Part shown: in pieces, positions 18,085-26,843 of the stretch
Layout of the letters: each line of letters begins with the position of its first letter
Numbering within the stretch: position 1 is the first letter of the stretch
Position numbers and translations under genes: made by a program
Assembly (NCBI RefSeq): GCF_037911585.1
Contig: NZ_JBAJNS010000001.1
Location: 4,449,501-4,513,500 of the forward strand
DNA: 64,000 bases
Source: Streptomyces sp. GSL17-111
Lineage (GTDB): Bacteria; Actinomycetota; Actinomycetes; Streptomycetales; Streptomycetaceae
Direction: 5' to 3'
The notes under the pieces: model-generated
What the model was told of the DNA's origin: nothing
The model's input: only the letters and a program-made list of their open reading frames with translations
The model's database searches: none

Positions 18085-19452
18085 TCAGATGCTGACGCCC
18101 TGAGCCCGCAGGTACGCCAGCGGGTCGATGTCCGACCCGTAGCCGGCCCCGGTGCGGATCTCGAAGTGCAGGTGCGGGCCGGTGCTGTTGCCGGTGGAAC
18201 CGACCAGCCCGATCTGCTGCCCGCCGGTCACGCTCTGGCCCGTGGAGACGGAGAGCGAGGACAGGTGGGCGTACTGGCTGTAGCGGCCGTCCGCGTGCTT
18301 GATGACGACCTGGTTGCCGTACGAGCCGCCCCAGCCAGCGGAGACCACGGTGCCCGCGCCGACCGAGCGCACGGTGGAGCCGGACGGAGCGGAGAAGTCC
18401 ACGCCGGTGTGGTAACCGCTGGACCAGGACGAGCCGGTGGCGCGGTACGGCGTGCTCGGCGAGGCGTCGACCGGGCGGACCCAGCCGCTCGCCGGAGCCG
18501 CCTGCTCGGCCGGCTTCTCGGCCTTCGGCTCGGGCTTGCTGGCCTCCTTGGCCGGCTCCGGAGCGGGCTTCTCCACCTTGGGCTCAGCCTTGGGCTCGGG
18601 CTTGGGCTCCGGCTTGGGCTCCGCCTTCTTCGCGGGCTTCTCGGGCTTCGGCTCCGGCTTGGGCTCGGCCTTGGCTCCCTCGTCCTGCTGCGGAGCCGCC
18701 GCCTCGGTCACGTCCAGGCTCAGGCGCTGTCCGGGGAAGATCAGGTCCGGGTCGGAGCCGACGACGCCCTGGTTGGTCTTGTAGACGGCCTTCCAGCCGC
18801 CGTCCACCGCGTGGACCGTCGCGATGCCGTAGAGGGTGTCACCGCTGACGACGGTGTAGTCCTCGGCGGTCGCGGCCTTCTTGTCGGCCTTGTCGGCCTT
18901 GTCGGCCTTGTCGGCCTTGTCGGCCTTCGTGGGCTCGGGGGCCTTCTCGGCCTTCGGGGCGGGCTTCTCGGCCTTGGGCTCGGGCTTGGGCTCCGCCTTC
19001 TTGTCGGCCTTCTCGGTCTTCTCGGCCTTCGGCTCGGCGGTGTCCCCGGCCGGGTCGATCTGCGGGGCGGGGCCGTTCTTGGCCAGACCGGCACGGGGGC
19101 CGCAGACGGGCCAGGCGCCCGGGCCCTGCATCTCCAGCAGGCGCTCGGCGGCGGCGATCTGCTGGTCCTTGGTGGCGAGGTCGGCGCGCGGGGCGTACTG
19201 CGTGCCGCCCGCAGCCTCCCAGGAGGACTGCTGGAACTGCAGGCCGCCGTAGAAGCCGTTACCGGTGTTGATCGACCAGTCGCCGGTGCTCTCGCACTGG
19301 GCGACCTTGTCCCACACGGAGACGTCGGCGGCGCTCGCGGAGCCCGCGGCGAGGGGCACGGCCACGCCACCGGCGGTGGCGATGAGGGAAGCACGGGCGA
19401 CGTGACGGGTTATCAGGGCTTTGCGCGGACGGCGGTGACGACCACGGGACAT
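18085..19452 (-). CDS. resuscitation-promoting-factor transglycosylase with LysM and M23 peptidase domains
   Basis: 455 residues, secreted cell-wall hydrolase. Order: signal peptide ending near SASAADVS (about 1-42); Rpf domain (VWDKVAQCESTGDWSINTG, catalytic Glu in CEST); a Lys/Ala/Pro/Glu-rich linker including repeated KAD units; LysM domain (about 195-248, YTVVSGDTLYGIA); a second long PKPEPK-type linker; and M23 (LytM) endopeptidase (about 345-450) with HTGVDF and GPHLHFEIR zinc motifs. It therefore combines glycan cleavage and peptide-stem cleavage. A ydaO-type c-di-AMP riboswitch lies just upstream, and AGGAGAGGA is the ribosome site. Such enzymes act in spore germination and growth. 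Confidence 0.95.
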   Translation of the reverse strand: MSRGRHRRPRKALITRHVARASLIATAGGVAVPLAAGSASAADVSVWDKVAQCESTGDWSINTGNGFYGGLQFQQSSWEAAGGTQYAPRADLATKDQQIAAAERLLEMQGPGAWPVCGPRAGLAKNGPAPQIDPAGDTAEPKAEKTEKADKKAEPKPEPKAEKPAPKAEKAPEPTKADKADKADKADKADKKAATAEDYTVVSGDTLYGIATVHAVDGGWKAVYKTNQGVVGSDPDLIFPGQRLSLDVTEAAAPQQDEGAKAEPKPEPKPEKPAKKAEPKPEPKPEPKAEPKVEKPAPEPAKEASKPEPKAEKPAEQAAPASGWVRPVDASPSTPYRATGSSWSSGYHTGVDFSAPSGSTVRSVGAGTVVSAGWGGSYGNQVVIKHADGRYSQYAHLSSLSVSTGQSVTGGQQIGLVGSTGNSTGPHLHFEIRTGAGYGSDIDPLAYLRAQGVSI

Positions 19453-19470
19453 AGGTGTGTTCCTCTCCTA

Positions 19471-19672
19471 CGCCTACGAGGTGAGCTGTCGGATTCGGAC
19501 CGGAGAAGCCCGGCCACTCCCCTCGCGCCGAAACGCGTCGGGTCGTGGCTTCACCCCTAGCCGTACCGGTACGGATACACGGCACGGCGCTTACCTGGTT
19601 CCCCCGCTCCTGCCGCCCTGGTCTTTCAGGAATTCCCCCGGCCGGGCGGCAGGATTCGGCGTCCCGGCGGTA
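19471..19672 (-). ncRNA. ydaO-yuaA (cyclic di-AMP) riboswitch in the rpf leader
   Basis: Reading the minus strand, the leader contains the class landmarks in order: GCCGAATCCTG near 19670, GGGGGAACCAGGTAAGC in the middle, AGGGGTGAAGCC, then CCGAATCCGACAGCTCACC and the closing CTCGTAGGCG just 9 nt before the AGGAGAGGA ribosome site. This is the conserved order of Streptomyces ydaO switches found before rpf/cell-wall hydrolase genes, where c-di-AMP lowers expression. The exact 5' boundary is approximate; a GC-rich 21-nt palindrome at 19675-19695 lies just upstream. Confidence 0.85.
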
Positions 19673-20091
19673 GGGCACCGCATCCGATGCGGTGCGGAGG
19701 AACCGTAAACACAACGCTTTGCACCAGACAAGCGGCTGGGCCCGGTGACGAGACCACCGGGACGGGCCTTCGGCACGGTGCGCACCGGGGCTGATTCCGA
19801 GCGTAAGAGGGCGGATCTTTCCGTATGTCCGAAAATCCCTGGTCAGCAGGGAAATTGGCGAGGCGGTGACAACGGGGCCGGCGGTGCGATCGCACACGGT
19901 CCGGGGTGCTGTGAGTCCGGTCACCTGCCCGTCGGTCGCCTCTTTATATCGGTCCAATCCCGGCGCTCTTGTTCTGATGGTGCATCAGGCGAGCCTGGTC
20001 GTAATGTCCGTTTGTGTCTCTTGTGAGGCTTATTGGTGGTCCGGGGGGGAGTTCGCGCTGGCGGTGCTGGCGGGCTGTCGCGGTGGGGCCC
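19673..20091. other. intergenic region beyond the riboswitch
   Basis: About 420 bp between the riboswitch and the aldo/keto reductase stop. It contains the 21-nt GC-rich palindrome (19675-19695) and should hold the rpf promoter. It is less GC-rich than the neighbouring genes. A short plus-strand frame begins near 19979, but it has no recognisable product. Confidence 0.45.
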
Positions 20092-21042
20092 TCACGGCAG
20101 GGGGACACCGCGGGCCGTCAACCAGAGCGCGTACCACTCCTCGTGGCTGAGGGCCGGATGCCGGAGCGCGGCGTCCGCGCAGGCACGGATGCGCTCCGGC
20201 CGTACGCTGCCGACGATCGGTGCCACGCCCGCCGGGTGGCGCTGGAGCCACCACAGCACCACGGTCTCGGGCGTCGTGCCCTTCACCTCGGCCAGCTCCG
20301 CCACCAGCTCCGCCGTCGCCCGCTCGGCGTCCGTCCCCTGACGTCCGGTGTAGCGGCCCTGGGCGAGCGCCCCCCACGCCTGGAGCCGTATTCCGGCGGC
20401 CTGGCAGTGCTCCACCGTGCCGTGGGGGAAGCCGTTCCCGGTGGCCTCGGGCGTGTTGACGAGGACGCCCGCCTCCAGCCAGTCGCGCCGGTGGAGGCTC
20501 ATCTCCAGCTGGTTCACCTCCAGCGGTACGTCCGTCCGCGACTGGAGGAGGGCGATCTGTGCCGCGCTCATGTTGGAGACGCCGAAGCGGCGGACGAGGC
20601 CCTGCCGGTGCAGGGACGTCAGGGCCTCGGCGATCCCGTCCGGATCGGCGAGGGGGTCGGGCCGGTGCAGGAGCAGCACGTCGAGCGCGTCCGTCCGGAG
20701 CCGGGTGAGGCTCTCCTCCACCCGCCGCGTGATGCTGCCGCCGCGCAGGTCGTAGACGCCGGGGCGCTCGCCGTCGGCGAGCCGGATGCCGCACTTGGTC
20801 TGGAGGGTGATCCGCTCGCGCAGCCCCGGCGTGCGGGAGAGGACCTCGCCGAAGACGGCCTCGGCCTTCCCCCGCCCGTAGATGTCGGCGTGGTCGAACG
20901 TCGTGATCCCGCTGTCGAGGGCGGCCTCCACGGCCGCCTCGGCCTCGGCGACGTCCGCCGCCTCGTACCCGGCCGCGTCCCAGGCGCCGCCCAGACCCAT
21001 GCAGCCGTACAGGAGGGGGGCGGTGTTCGTTGTCGTCGTCAC
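20092..21042 (-). CDS. aldo/keto reductase
   Basis: 316 residues from GTG 21042, which has GGAAGG upstream; a longer frame reaches 21159 but adds only arginine- and proline-rich low-quality sequence. The AKR catalytic set is visible: D50 and Y55 in FDHADIYG, K83 in LQTKCG, and His in LLLHRPDP. C-terminal PIVGSVRPERI is the cofactor loop. Members of this branch resemble the E. coli YdhF-type oxidoreductases. Substrate is unknown. It lies downstream of the nir operon on the same strand, beyond a hairpin. Confidence 0.9.
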   Translation of the reverse strand: MTTTTNTAPLLYGCMGLGGAWDAAGYEAADVAEAEAAVEAALDSGITTFDHADIYGRGKAEAVFGEVLSRTPGLRERITLQTKCGIRLADGERPGVYDLRGGSITRRVEESLTRLRTDALDVLLLHRPDPLADPDGIAEALTSLHRQGLVRRFGVSNMSAAQIALLQSRTDVPLEVNQLEMSLHRRDWLEAGVLVNTPEATGNGFPHGTVEHCQAAGIRLQAWGALAQGRYTGRQGTDAERATAELVAELAEVKGTTPETVVLWWLQRHPAGVAPIVGSVRPERIRACADAALRHPALSHEEWYALWLTARGVPLP

Positions 21043-21113
21043 CCCGCCAGCCTTCCATGCGGCCGGGCCCGGCGCGGCACGCGCGAGGCGGCCGGGCCGG
21101 GCCCGGAAGGTGG

Positions 21114-21146
21114 GGCGCCGCCCGACGGACAGGGCGGGGCGGCGCC
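21114..21146 (-). terminator. putative hairpin terminator after nirD
   Basis: 10-bp inverted repeat GGCGCCGCCC / GGGCGGCGCC, 9 bp beyond the nirD stop, separating the nir operon from the aldo/keto reductase. Confidence 0.45.
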
Positions 21147-21155
21147 GGTCGGGGG

Positions 21156-21581
21156 TCACCGCACGCGCGTCGCGTACGCGGGCACCGTGACGGTCTCGTC
21201 GTCCAGGCAGCGTCCGCTGGCCAGGTCGAAGCGCTGCTTCAGCAGCGGCGAGGCGACGAAGGGTGCTCCGTCAACCGAGCCGAGCAGGCCCCGGGAGAGC
21301 ACGTAGGCGCCGGTGAACGGGTCACGGTTGCCGATGGCGTGGACGGTGCCGGTGCGGTCGAGGAACAGCGCGATCTGGCCGCCGTCGGGCAGCAGGGCCG
21401 CGACGCCACGTCCGGGGACGAGGTGCTCGACGGCGCACACGGCCGCCCACGCGCCGCCGGTCCGCACCTCGACGCGCGCCGTGCCCGTGGCGGCGTTGGC
21501 GGCGGTGTCCCCGGTGGCTGCGGCGTCCCCGGTGACGGTCGGTGTCGCGGCGGGGGCGTCAGGGGTCAGCACGTCGGTCAT
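21156..21581 (-). CDS. nirD: nitrite reductase (NADH) small subunit NirD
   Basis: 141 residues. A Rieske-like fold of the NirD type: WAAVCAVEHLVPGRGVAALL, then FLDRTGTVHAIGNRDPFTGAYVL, GLLGSVDGAPFVASPLLKQR and FDLASGRCLDD. NirD lacks the Rieske Cys ligands and supports the NirB reductase. Start ATG overlaps the nirB stop by 4 bp (ATGA), so the two are translationally coupled. The first 35 residues are an unusual Thr/Ala-rich extension. Confidence 0.93.
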   Translation of the reverse strand: MTDVLTPDAPAATPTVTGDAAATGDTAANAATGTARVEVRTGGAWAAVCAVEHLVPGRGVAALLPDGGQIALFLDRTGTVHAIGNRDPFTGAYVLSRGLLGSVDGAPFVASPLLKQRFDLASGRCLDDETVTVPAYATRVR

Positions 21582-24196
21582 GGCAGGGGTGCTCCTTCGA
21601 GGGTGCGGACGGGGAGGTCCGGGCCGGCCAGGATGTCGAGGTCGGGTTTGTTCTGGTCGCGCTCCGGCACGAACCGCACCGAGGGGTCGGGGGCGTCCGG
21701 GGCGTTGACGAAGGAGACGAAGCGCCGCAGCCGCTCCGGGTCGGCCAGGGTCTCGGCCCACTCGTCCCGGTAGCCCGCGACGTGCTCGGCCATCATGGCC
21801 TCCAGCTCCGCGCAGATGCCCAGGGAGTCGTGGACGACGACGTCGCGGACGTGGTCCAGGCCGCCCTCGATGCGCTCCAGCCACACCGAGGTGCGCTCCA
21901 GCCGGTCGGCGGTACGGATGTAGAACATCAGGAAACGGTCGATGAGCCGGACGAGTTCGGCGTCGGAGAGGTCCTGCGCCAGGAGGTCGCCGTGCCGGGG
22001 TGTGGCGCCGCCGTTGCCGCCCACGTACAGGTTCCAGCCGCCCGCGGTCGCGATGACGCCGAAGTCCTTGCTCTGCGCCTCGGCGCACTCCCGCTGGCAG
22101 CCGGAGACGGCCGACTTGAGCTTGTGCGGGGCGCGCAGGCCCCGGTAGCGCAGCTCCAGGTCGATGGCCATCTTCACCGAGTCCTGCACGCCGTAGCGGC
22201 ACCAGGTTTGCCCCACGCAGGACTTCACCGTCCGCAGTGCCTTGCCGTAGGCGTGTCCCGACTCGAACCCGGCGTCCACCAGCCGCGCCCAGATCTGTGG
22301 GAGCTGGTCCACCCGGGCGCCGAACAGGTCGATGCGCTGGCCGCCGGTGATCTTCGTGTACAGGCCGAAGTCCTGCGCGACCTGGCCGATGACGATGAGC
22401 TTCTCCGGCGAGATCTCGCCCCCGGGGACGCGGGGGACGATCGAGTAGGAGCCGTTGCGCTGGAGGTTGGCGAGGTGGTGGTCGTTGGTGTCCTGGAGGG
22501 CGGCCTGCTCACCGTCGAGGACGTAGCCCCCGGCGCCGATGGTCGGCGCGAGCGAGGCGATGATCGAGGCGACGGCGGGCTTGCAGACCTCGCAGCCCTC
22601 GCCGCCGCGCGCCTCGGGGCGGCCGTGGCCGTCCAGGAGCTGCCGGAAGGACGTCAGCCGCAGCGCGAGCACGATCTCGTACAGCTCCTGCCGTGTCTGG
22701 CCGAAGCAGGCGCACAGCCCCGGGTCCACCTCGATGCCCTGGGCGGTCAGCTCGGCGTCCACGAGCTGGCCGAGCACCTTCACGCAACTGCCGCAACCCG
22801 TCCCCGCCTTCGTGCACTTCTTCACCTCCGGCACCGTGCCGCACCGGTGCTCGGTGACGGCGGCGCGGATCGTCCCCTTGGTGACGTTGTGGCAGCTGCA
22901 CACGACGGCCTCGTCCGGCAGCGCGGACGGGCCGAGCTGCGCGGGCGCGCCGGCGCCGGCCGGCAGCACCAGCGACTCGGGGGCGACCGGCGGGACGGAG
23001 CCGGTCAGCGGCCGCAGCAGCCCGTAGGCGTCGGCGTCGCCCACGAGGACGCCGCCGAGCAGCGCGCCGTCCGAGGCGATGACGAGCTTCTTGTAGACGC
23101 CCGCGCGGGAGTCGGCGTAGATGACGTCGAGGCAGCCCTCGGCCGTCCCGTGCGCGTCGCCGAAGGAGGCCACGTCCACGCCGAGGAGCTTGAGCTTGGT
23201 GGAGGTGTCGGCGCCGGTGAAGCCCTCGCCCGCCGCCGTCCCGGCGATGGCGGCGGCGGCCGCCTCGGCCATCTCGTAGCCGGGCGCGACCAGTCCGTAC
23301 ACCATCCCGTCGACGGCCTTGGCGCACTCGCCGATCGCGTAGACCGCCGGGTCGCTGGTGCGGCACCGGGCGTCCACGACGACACCGCCCCGCTCGCCGA
23401 CGTCCAGACCGCAGTCGCGGGCGAGCTGGTCGCGGGGGCGCACCCCGGCGGAGAAGATCACCATGTCGGTGTCGAGGGTGGAGCCGTCGGACAGCACCAT
23501 GCCGGTCACCGTCCCGTCCGCGTTCGCGGTGATCTCCTTGCCGCCGACGCCCGTGTGGACGGTCAGGCCCATGTCCTCGATCTTGCGGCGCAACGCGGCC
23601 CCGCCGCCGTCGTCGACCTGGAGGGCCATGAGGCGGTCGTTGAACTCGACGATGTGCGCCCGCACGCCGAGGCCCTTGAGCGCCCCCGCCGCCTCCAGCC
23701 CGAGCAGCCCGCCGCCGACGACCACGCCGGAGGTGGCGTTCTTCGCGAACTCCTCGATGGCCAGCAGGTCCTCGATGGTGCGGTAGACGAAGCAGCCCGC
23801 GCTGTCCTTGCCCGGCACCGGCGGTACGAACGGGTACGAACCGGTGGCCAGCACCAGGGTGTCGTAGCGGAAGGTCCGCCCCGAGCGGGCCGTGACGGTG
23901 CGGGAGGCCCGGTCCACCGTCTCGGCCGGGTCGCCCAGATGCAGCTCGACGCCGTGCTCGGCGAGGAACGCCTCGTCGGTCATGGACAGTTGCTCGGGAG
24001 TGACGCCGGAGAAGTACGAGGTGAGCTGGACCCGGTCGTAGGCCGGGCGGGGCTCCTCGCACAGCACCACGACGCGGGCGCGGGCGGTGACGCCCTCGGC
24101 GGCCAGGGCTTCGAGGAAGCGCTGCCCGACCATTCCGTGGCCGACCAGGACGATCGTCGGCTTCGCTTGCGGCTGGGACGAGTGCGACACGGTCAC
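21578..24196 (-). CDS. nirB: nitrite reductase (NADH) large subunit NirB
   Basis: About 872 residues. Reduces nitrite to ammonium in the cytoplasm using NADH, FAD, [2Fe-2S], [4Fe-4S] and siroheme. Domains in order: FAD/NAD reductase (TIVLVGHGMVGQRFLEAL; CGLDVGERGGVVVD), BFD-like [2Fe-2S] domain (VVCSCHNVTKGTI and GTGCGSCVKVL), ferredoxin-like half-domain, then the siroheme/4Fe-4S domain with CVGQTWCRYG and SGCQRECAEAQ. GTG 24196 follows GGAGG; GTG 24190 is an alternative. It overlaps the upstream FAD gene by 4 bp and nirD downstream. Confidence 0.96.
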   Translation of the reverse strand: MTVSHSSQPQAKPTIVLVGHGMVGQRFLEALAAEGVTARARVVVLCEEPRPAYDRVQLTSYFSGVTPEQLSMTDEAFLAEHGVELHLGDPAETVDRASRTVTARSGRTFRYDTLVLATGSYPFVPPVPGKDSAGCFVYRTIEDLLAIEEFAKNATSGVVVGGGLLGLEAAGALKGLGVRAHIVEFNDRLMALQVDDGGGAALRRKIEDMGLTVHTGVGGKEITANADGTVTGMVLSDGSTLDTDMVIFSAGVRPRDQLARDCGLDVGERGGVVVDARCRTSDPAVYAIGECAKAVDGMVYGLVAPGYEMAEAAAAAIAGTAAGEGFTGADTSTKLKLLGVDVASFGDAHGTAEGCLDVIYADSRAGVYKKLVIASDGALLGGVLVGDADAYGLLRPLTGSVPPVAPESLVLPAGAGAPAQLGPSALPDEAVVCSCHNVTKGTIRAAVTEHRCGTVPEVKKCTKAGTGCGSCVKVLGQLVDAELTAQGIEVDPGLCACFGQTRQELYEIVLALRLTSFRQLLDGHGRPEARGGEGCEVCKPAVASIIASLAPTIGAGGYVLDGEQAALQDTNDHHLANLQRNGSYSIVPRVPGGEISPEKLIVIGQVAQDFGLYTKITGGQRIDLFGARVDQLPQIWARLVDAGFESGHAYGKALRTVKSCVGQTWCRYGVQDSVKMAIDLELRYRGLRAPHKLKSAVSGCQRECAEAQSKDFGVIATAGGWNLYVGGNGGATPRHGDLLAQDLSDAELVRLIDRFLMFYIRTADRLERTSVWLERIEGGLDHVRDVVVHDSLGICAELEAMMAEHVAGYRDEWAETLADPERLRRFVSFVNAPDAPDPSVRFVPERDQNKPDLDILAGPDLPVRTLEGAPLP

Positions 24197-25524
24197 AGGC
24201 CTCCATCGTTCGTGAGCAGGTGGAGCAGCGGTGCGGAGGGCAGGGGCTCGTCCCCTTCCCAGGTGCGGGCGAGCGCGCCGACGGTGCCGAGGTCGCCCAG
24301 CAGGATGCCGCCGACGAGCCGGTCGCCCCGGACGACGACCTTGCGGTACGCCCCCCGGGTGGCGTCGGCCAGGTGCACGACGTCGTCGTCGGGTCGCGGC
24401 ACGGTCTCCCCGAAGGCCGCCAGGTCCAGGGGTCCGGGGCCGGCGAGGGTCAGTCGGGTCAGGGCACGGGTGCCGGTGTAGGGGCCGCCGGCCCGCGCGG
24501 GGACGGGCGGGGCCGTGGGGGAGTACGCGGTGCGGGGCGCGGGGTCCCGCCCCAGCAGCACGGCGGCCAGGGCGTCGGCCTGCTCCTGCGCGGGACCGGC
24601 CAGGCCGTAGACGGTGCCGCGGTGCTCGGCGCAGTCCCCGATGGCGAAGATGTGCGGGTCGTCGGTGCGCAGCCCGTCGTCGACGACGACGCCCCGGGCG
24701 ACGGTGAGTCCGGCGGCCTGCGCCAGCCCGGTGCGCGGCCGCACCCCGCAGGCCAGCACGACGAGGTCGGTGTCCAGCGCGTAGCCGTCGGCCAGCGTCA
24801 CCGAGCGCACCGTGCGGCGGCCGGTGCGGGCGTCGCGCCCCGTGCCGAGGCCGCGTACGCGGCACTCGGTGTGCACCTCGACGCCGAGGCCCGTCAGGTG
24901 GGTGCGCAGCAGGTCGGAGGCGGTGGCGTCCAGATGGCGTTCCATCAGGTGCTCACCCTGGTGGGCGAGGACCGTCTGGGCTCCCCGGGCGGCCAGCGCG
25001 CGCGCCGCCGAGACGCCGAGCAGCCCGCCGCCGATGACCACGGCCCGGCTGCCGGGCCCGGCCGCTCCGGCGAGCGCGGCGCAGTCGTCGAGGGTGCGGA
25101 AGGGGTGGACGCCGTCGGGCAGGCCCGCGTCGGCGACGCCGGGGCCGCCGTCGTCGAACAGGCCGCGCACCGGCGGCAGCACCGGGTTCGAGCCGGTGGC
25201 CAGGACGAGCGCGTCGTACGCGACGACGCCGCCGTCGTCGCAGACGACCCGCCGCTCGGCCCGGTCGACGCGCACCGCCCGGACGCCCGTCAGCCGCCGC
25301 ACGTCGGGGCCCGGGGCCGGGAGGGCGATGACGTCGGGCGTGTACTGCCCGGCCAGCACCTCGGCGAGCAGCACCCGGTTGTACGGCGGGTGCCGCTCCT
25401 CGCCGATCACGGTGACGGCGTGCCGGGAGCGCCCGGGCGCGTCGGCGGCGCGGCCGAGCTGCTGCACGAGCCGGGCTCCGGCCATGCCGCCGCCGATCAC
25501 CACCACACGCTGTTTCGAGGTCAT
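24193..25524 (-). CDS. FAD-dependent NAD(P)H oxidoreductase of the nitrite/nitrate assimilation operon
   Basis: 443 residues. Two Rossmann motifs (VVVIGGGMAGARLVQQLG and AVVIGGGLLGVSAARALA), the ATG motif LVLATGSNPVLPP, and FAIGDCAEH near the FAD ribityl site. It resembles the N-terminal reductase domain of NirB without the siroheme part, like Streptomyces proteins placed before nirB and called NirB1 or NasB/NasC-like. It may pass electrons to NirB or to the nitrate reductase NasA. First gene of the three-gene nir operon; GlnR-like boxes lie 24 nt before its start. Confidence 0.88.
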   Translation of the reverse strand: MTSKQRVVVIGGGMAGARLVQQLGRAADAPGRSRHAVTVIGEERHPPYNRVLLAEVLAGQYTPDVIALPAPGPDVRRLTGVRAVRVDRAERRVVCDDGGVVAYDALVLATGSNPVLPPVRGLFDDGGPGVADAGLPDGVHPFRTLDDCAALAGAAGPGSRAVVIGGGLLGVSAARALAARGAQTVLAHQGEHLMERHLDATASDLLRTHLTGLGVEVHTECRVRGLGTGRDARTGRRTVRSVTLADGYALDTDLVVLACGVRPRTGLAQAAGLTVARGVVVDDGLRTDDPHIFAIGDCAEHRGTVYGLAGPAQEQADALAAVLLGRDPAPRTAYSPTAPPVPARAGGPYTGTRALTRLTLAGPGPLDLAAFGETVPRPDDDVVHLADATRGAYRKVVVRGDRLVGGILLGDLGTVGALARTWEGDEPLPSAPLLHLLTNDGGL

Positions 25525-25547
25525 GTCCCCCAGCGTGCGGCGTCGCT

Positions 25548-25574
25548 GTTACCCGGTGGGTTCCCGGCTGTTTC
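25548..25574 (-). promoter_or_regulatory. GlnR-like boxes upstream of the nir operon
   Basis: On the gene strand the order is GAAAC-n6-GAACC-n6-GTAAC, exact 11-bp spacing. GlnR, the actinobacterial nitrogen regulator, binds arrays of GTnAC and GAAAC half-sites separated by 6 bp. The target, nitrite assimilation, is a known GlnR regulon member in Streptomyces. One of the three half-sites is degenerate. Confidence 0.55.
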
Positions 25575-25601
25575 CCCCGCGCAACGCGGGCCTCAGCCCC
25601 G

Positions 25602-26843
25602 TCACGGTGCGGCTGTGAGCCGCACCGGCAGGACGGGCACGCTGTTGCCGACGAAGCTGCCGCGCCGGGGGATCTCCGTCTCGTCCACGGCCACGGTGAG
25701 CTGCGGGAACCGCGTGAACAGGGCCTCCAGCGCGAGGGACGCCTCCATGCGGGCCAGCGGCGCCCCGATGCAGAAGTGGGCGCCGTGCCCGAAGGACAGG
25801 TGGCGGACCTGAGTGCGGGTGACGTCGAACACGTCGGCGTCCGCGCCGTGCGTCCGGGGGTCCCGCCCGGCCCCGGAGTATCCGGCGAGCACGGGCGTGC
25901 CCGCCGGGATGACCGTGCCGTCCAGCGTCAGGTCCCGGGTGGGGTAGCGGAAGGGGAAGTAGCTGACGGGGCTGTCCCAGCGCATCGTCTCCTCGACGAC
26001 GTCGGCCCAGTCGGCCTTCCCGGACCGCACGGCGTCCAGCTGCTCCGGGTGGCCGGACAGTGCCCGGACGGCGTTGGTGATGAGGTTCAGCGTCGTCTCG
26101 TGGCCCGCGATGACCATGAGCATCAGGGTGCCGATCAGCTCCGGCTCGCTCAGCCGGTCGCCGTCCTCCTCGCGGGCGGCGATCAGGGCGCTGGTGAGGT
26201 CGTCGCCCGGGTCGGCCGCCCGGGCCGCCGCGACCTGCGCGAGGACCTGGAGCAGCTCCTGGTTGGCGGCCACCACGTCGGCGGGCTTGAGGCTGGTGGA
26301 GACGACGCGGTTGGACAGGGCGTGCAACTGCTCGCCCTGCTCCGCGTCCACGCCCAGCAGCTCGCAGATGACGCCCATGGGCAGCGGCATGGCGAAGTTC
26401 CGGCGCAGGTCGGCCGTGCCGTCCTCGCTCTGCGCGGCGGCCCGCTCCAGGTCGTCCAGCAGGCGGGCGGCCAGTTCCTCCACCCGGGGACGCAGCGCCT
26501 CGACGCGGCGGGAGGTGAACGCCCGGCTCACCAGGGAGCGCAGCCGACGGTGGTCGGCGCCGTCGGCCGTGGTCATGCTCTGCACGGTGGCGAACGTCCG
26601 CAGCGGCCAGCCTTCGGGGATCTCGCCGTTCTCCAGCGCCGTGAAGTGGCGGGCGTTCTTCGCGACGTCGGGGTGCGACAGGAACTCCTTGAGCTCCTGG
26701 TGCCCGAGCACGATCGCCCCCTCCACGTCGTCCGGGAGCACGACCCGGGCGACGGCACCCTCGGCGAGGAAGCGGGCGTTCGCGGCGTGCGGGCAGCCGC
26801 CCGCCGGGTCGAGGCGGTGCGGCGGGTTGTGGGCCTCGGTCAT
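25602..26843 (-). CDS. cytochrome P450 (conservon-associated, CYP156-like)
   Basis: 413 residues. All P450 signatures are intact: I-helix VIAGHETTLN, K-helix EETMR (about 283), and the heme loop FGHGAHFCIGAPLARMEA (Cys about 357). The opening HRLDPAGGCPHAANARF is typical of P450s at the end of Streptomyces conservons. Last gene of the cvnABCD-P450-P450 operon, overlapping the previous P450 by 4 bp. Substrate and redox partner are unknown; no ferredoxin gene is adjacent. The CYP family label is inferred. Confidence 0.92.
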   Translation of the reverse strand: MTEAHNPPHRLDPAGGCPHAANARFLAEGAVARVVLPDDVEGAIVLGHQELKEFLSHPDVAKNARHFTALENGEIPEGWPLRTFATVQSMTTADGADHRRLRSLVSRAFTSRRVEALRPRVEELAARLLDDLERAAAQSEDGTADLRRNFAMPLPMGVICELLGVDAEQGEQLHALSNRVVSTSLKPADVVAANQELLQVLAQVAAARAADPGDDLTSALIAAREEDGDRLSEPELIGTLMLMVIAGHETTLNLITNAVRALSGHPEQLDAVRSGKADWADVVEETMRWDSPVSYFPFRYPTRDLTLDGTVIPAGTPVLAGYSGAGRDPRTHGADADVFDVTRTQVRHLSFGHGAHFCIGAPLARMEASLALEALFTRFPQLTVAVDETEIPRRGSFVGNSVPVLPVRLTAAP

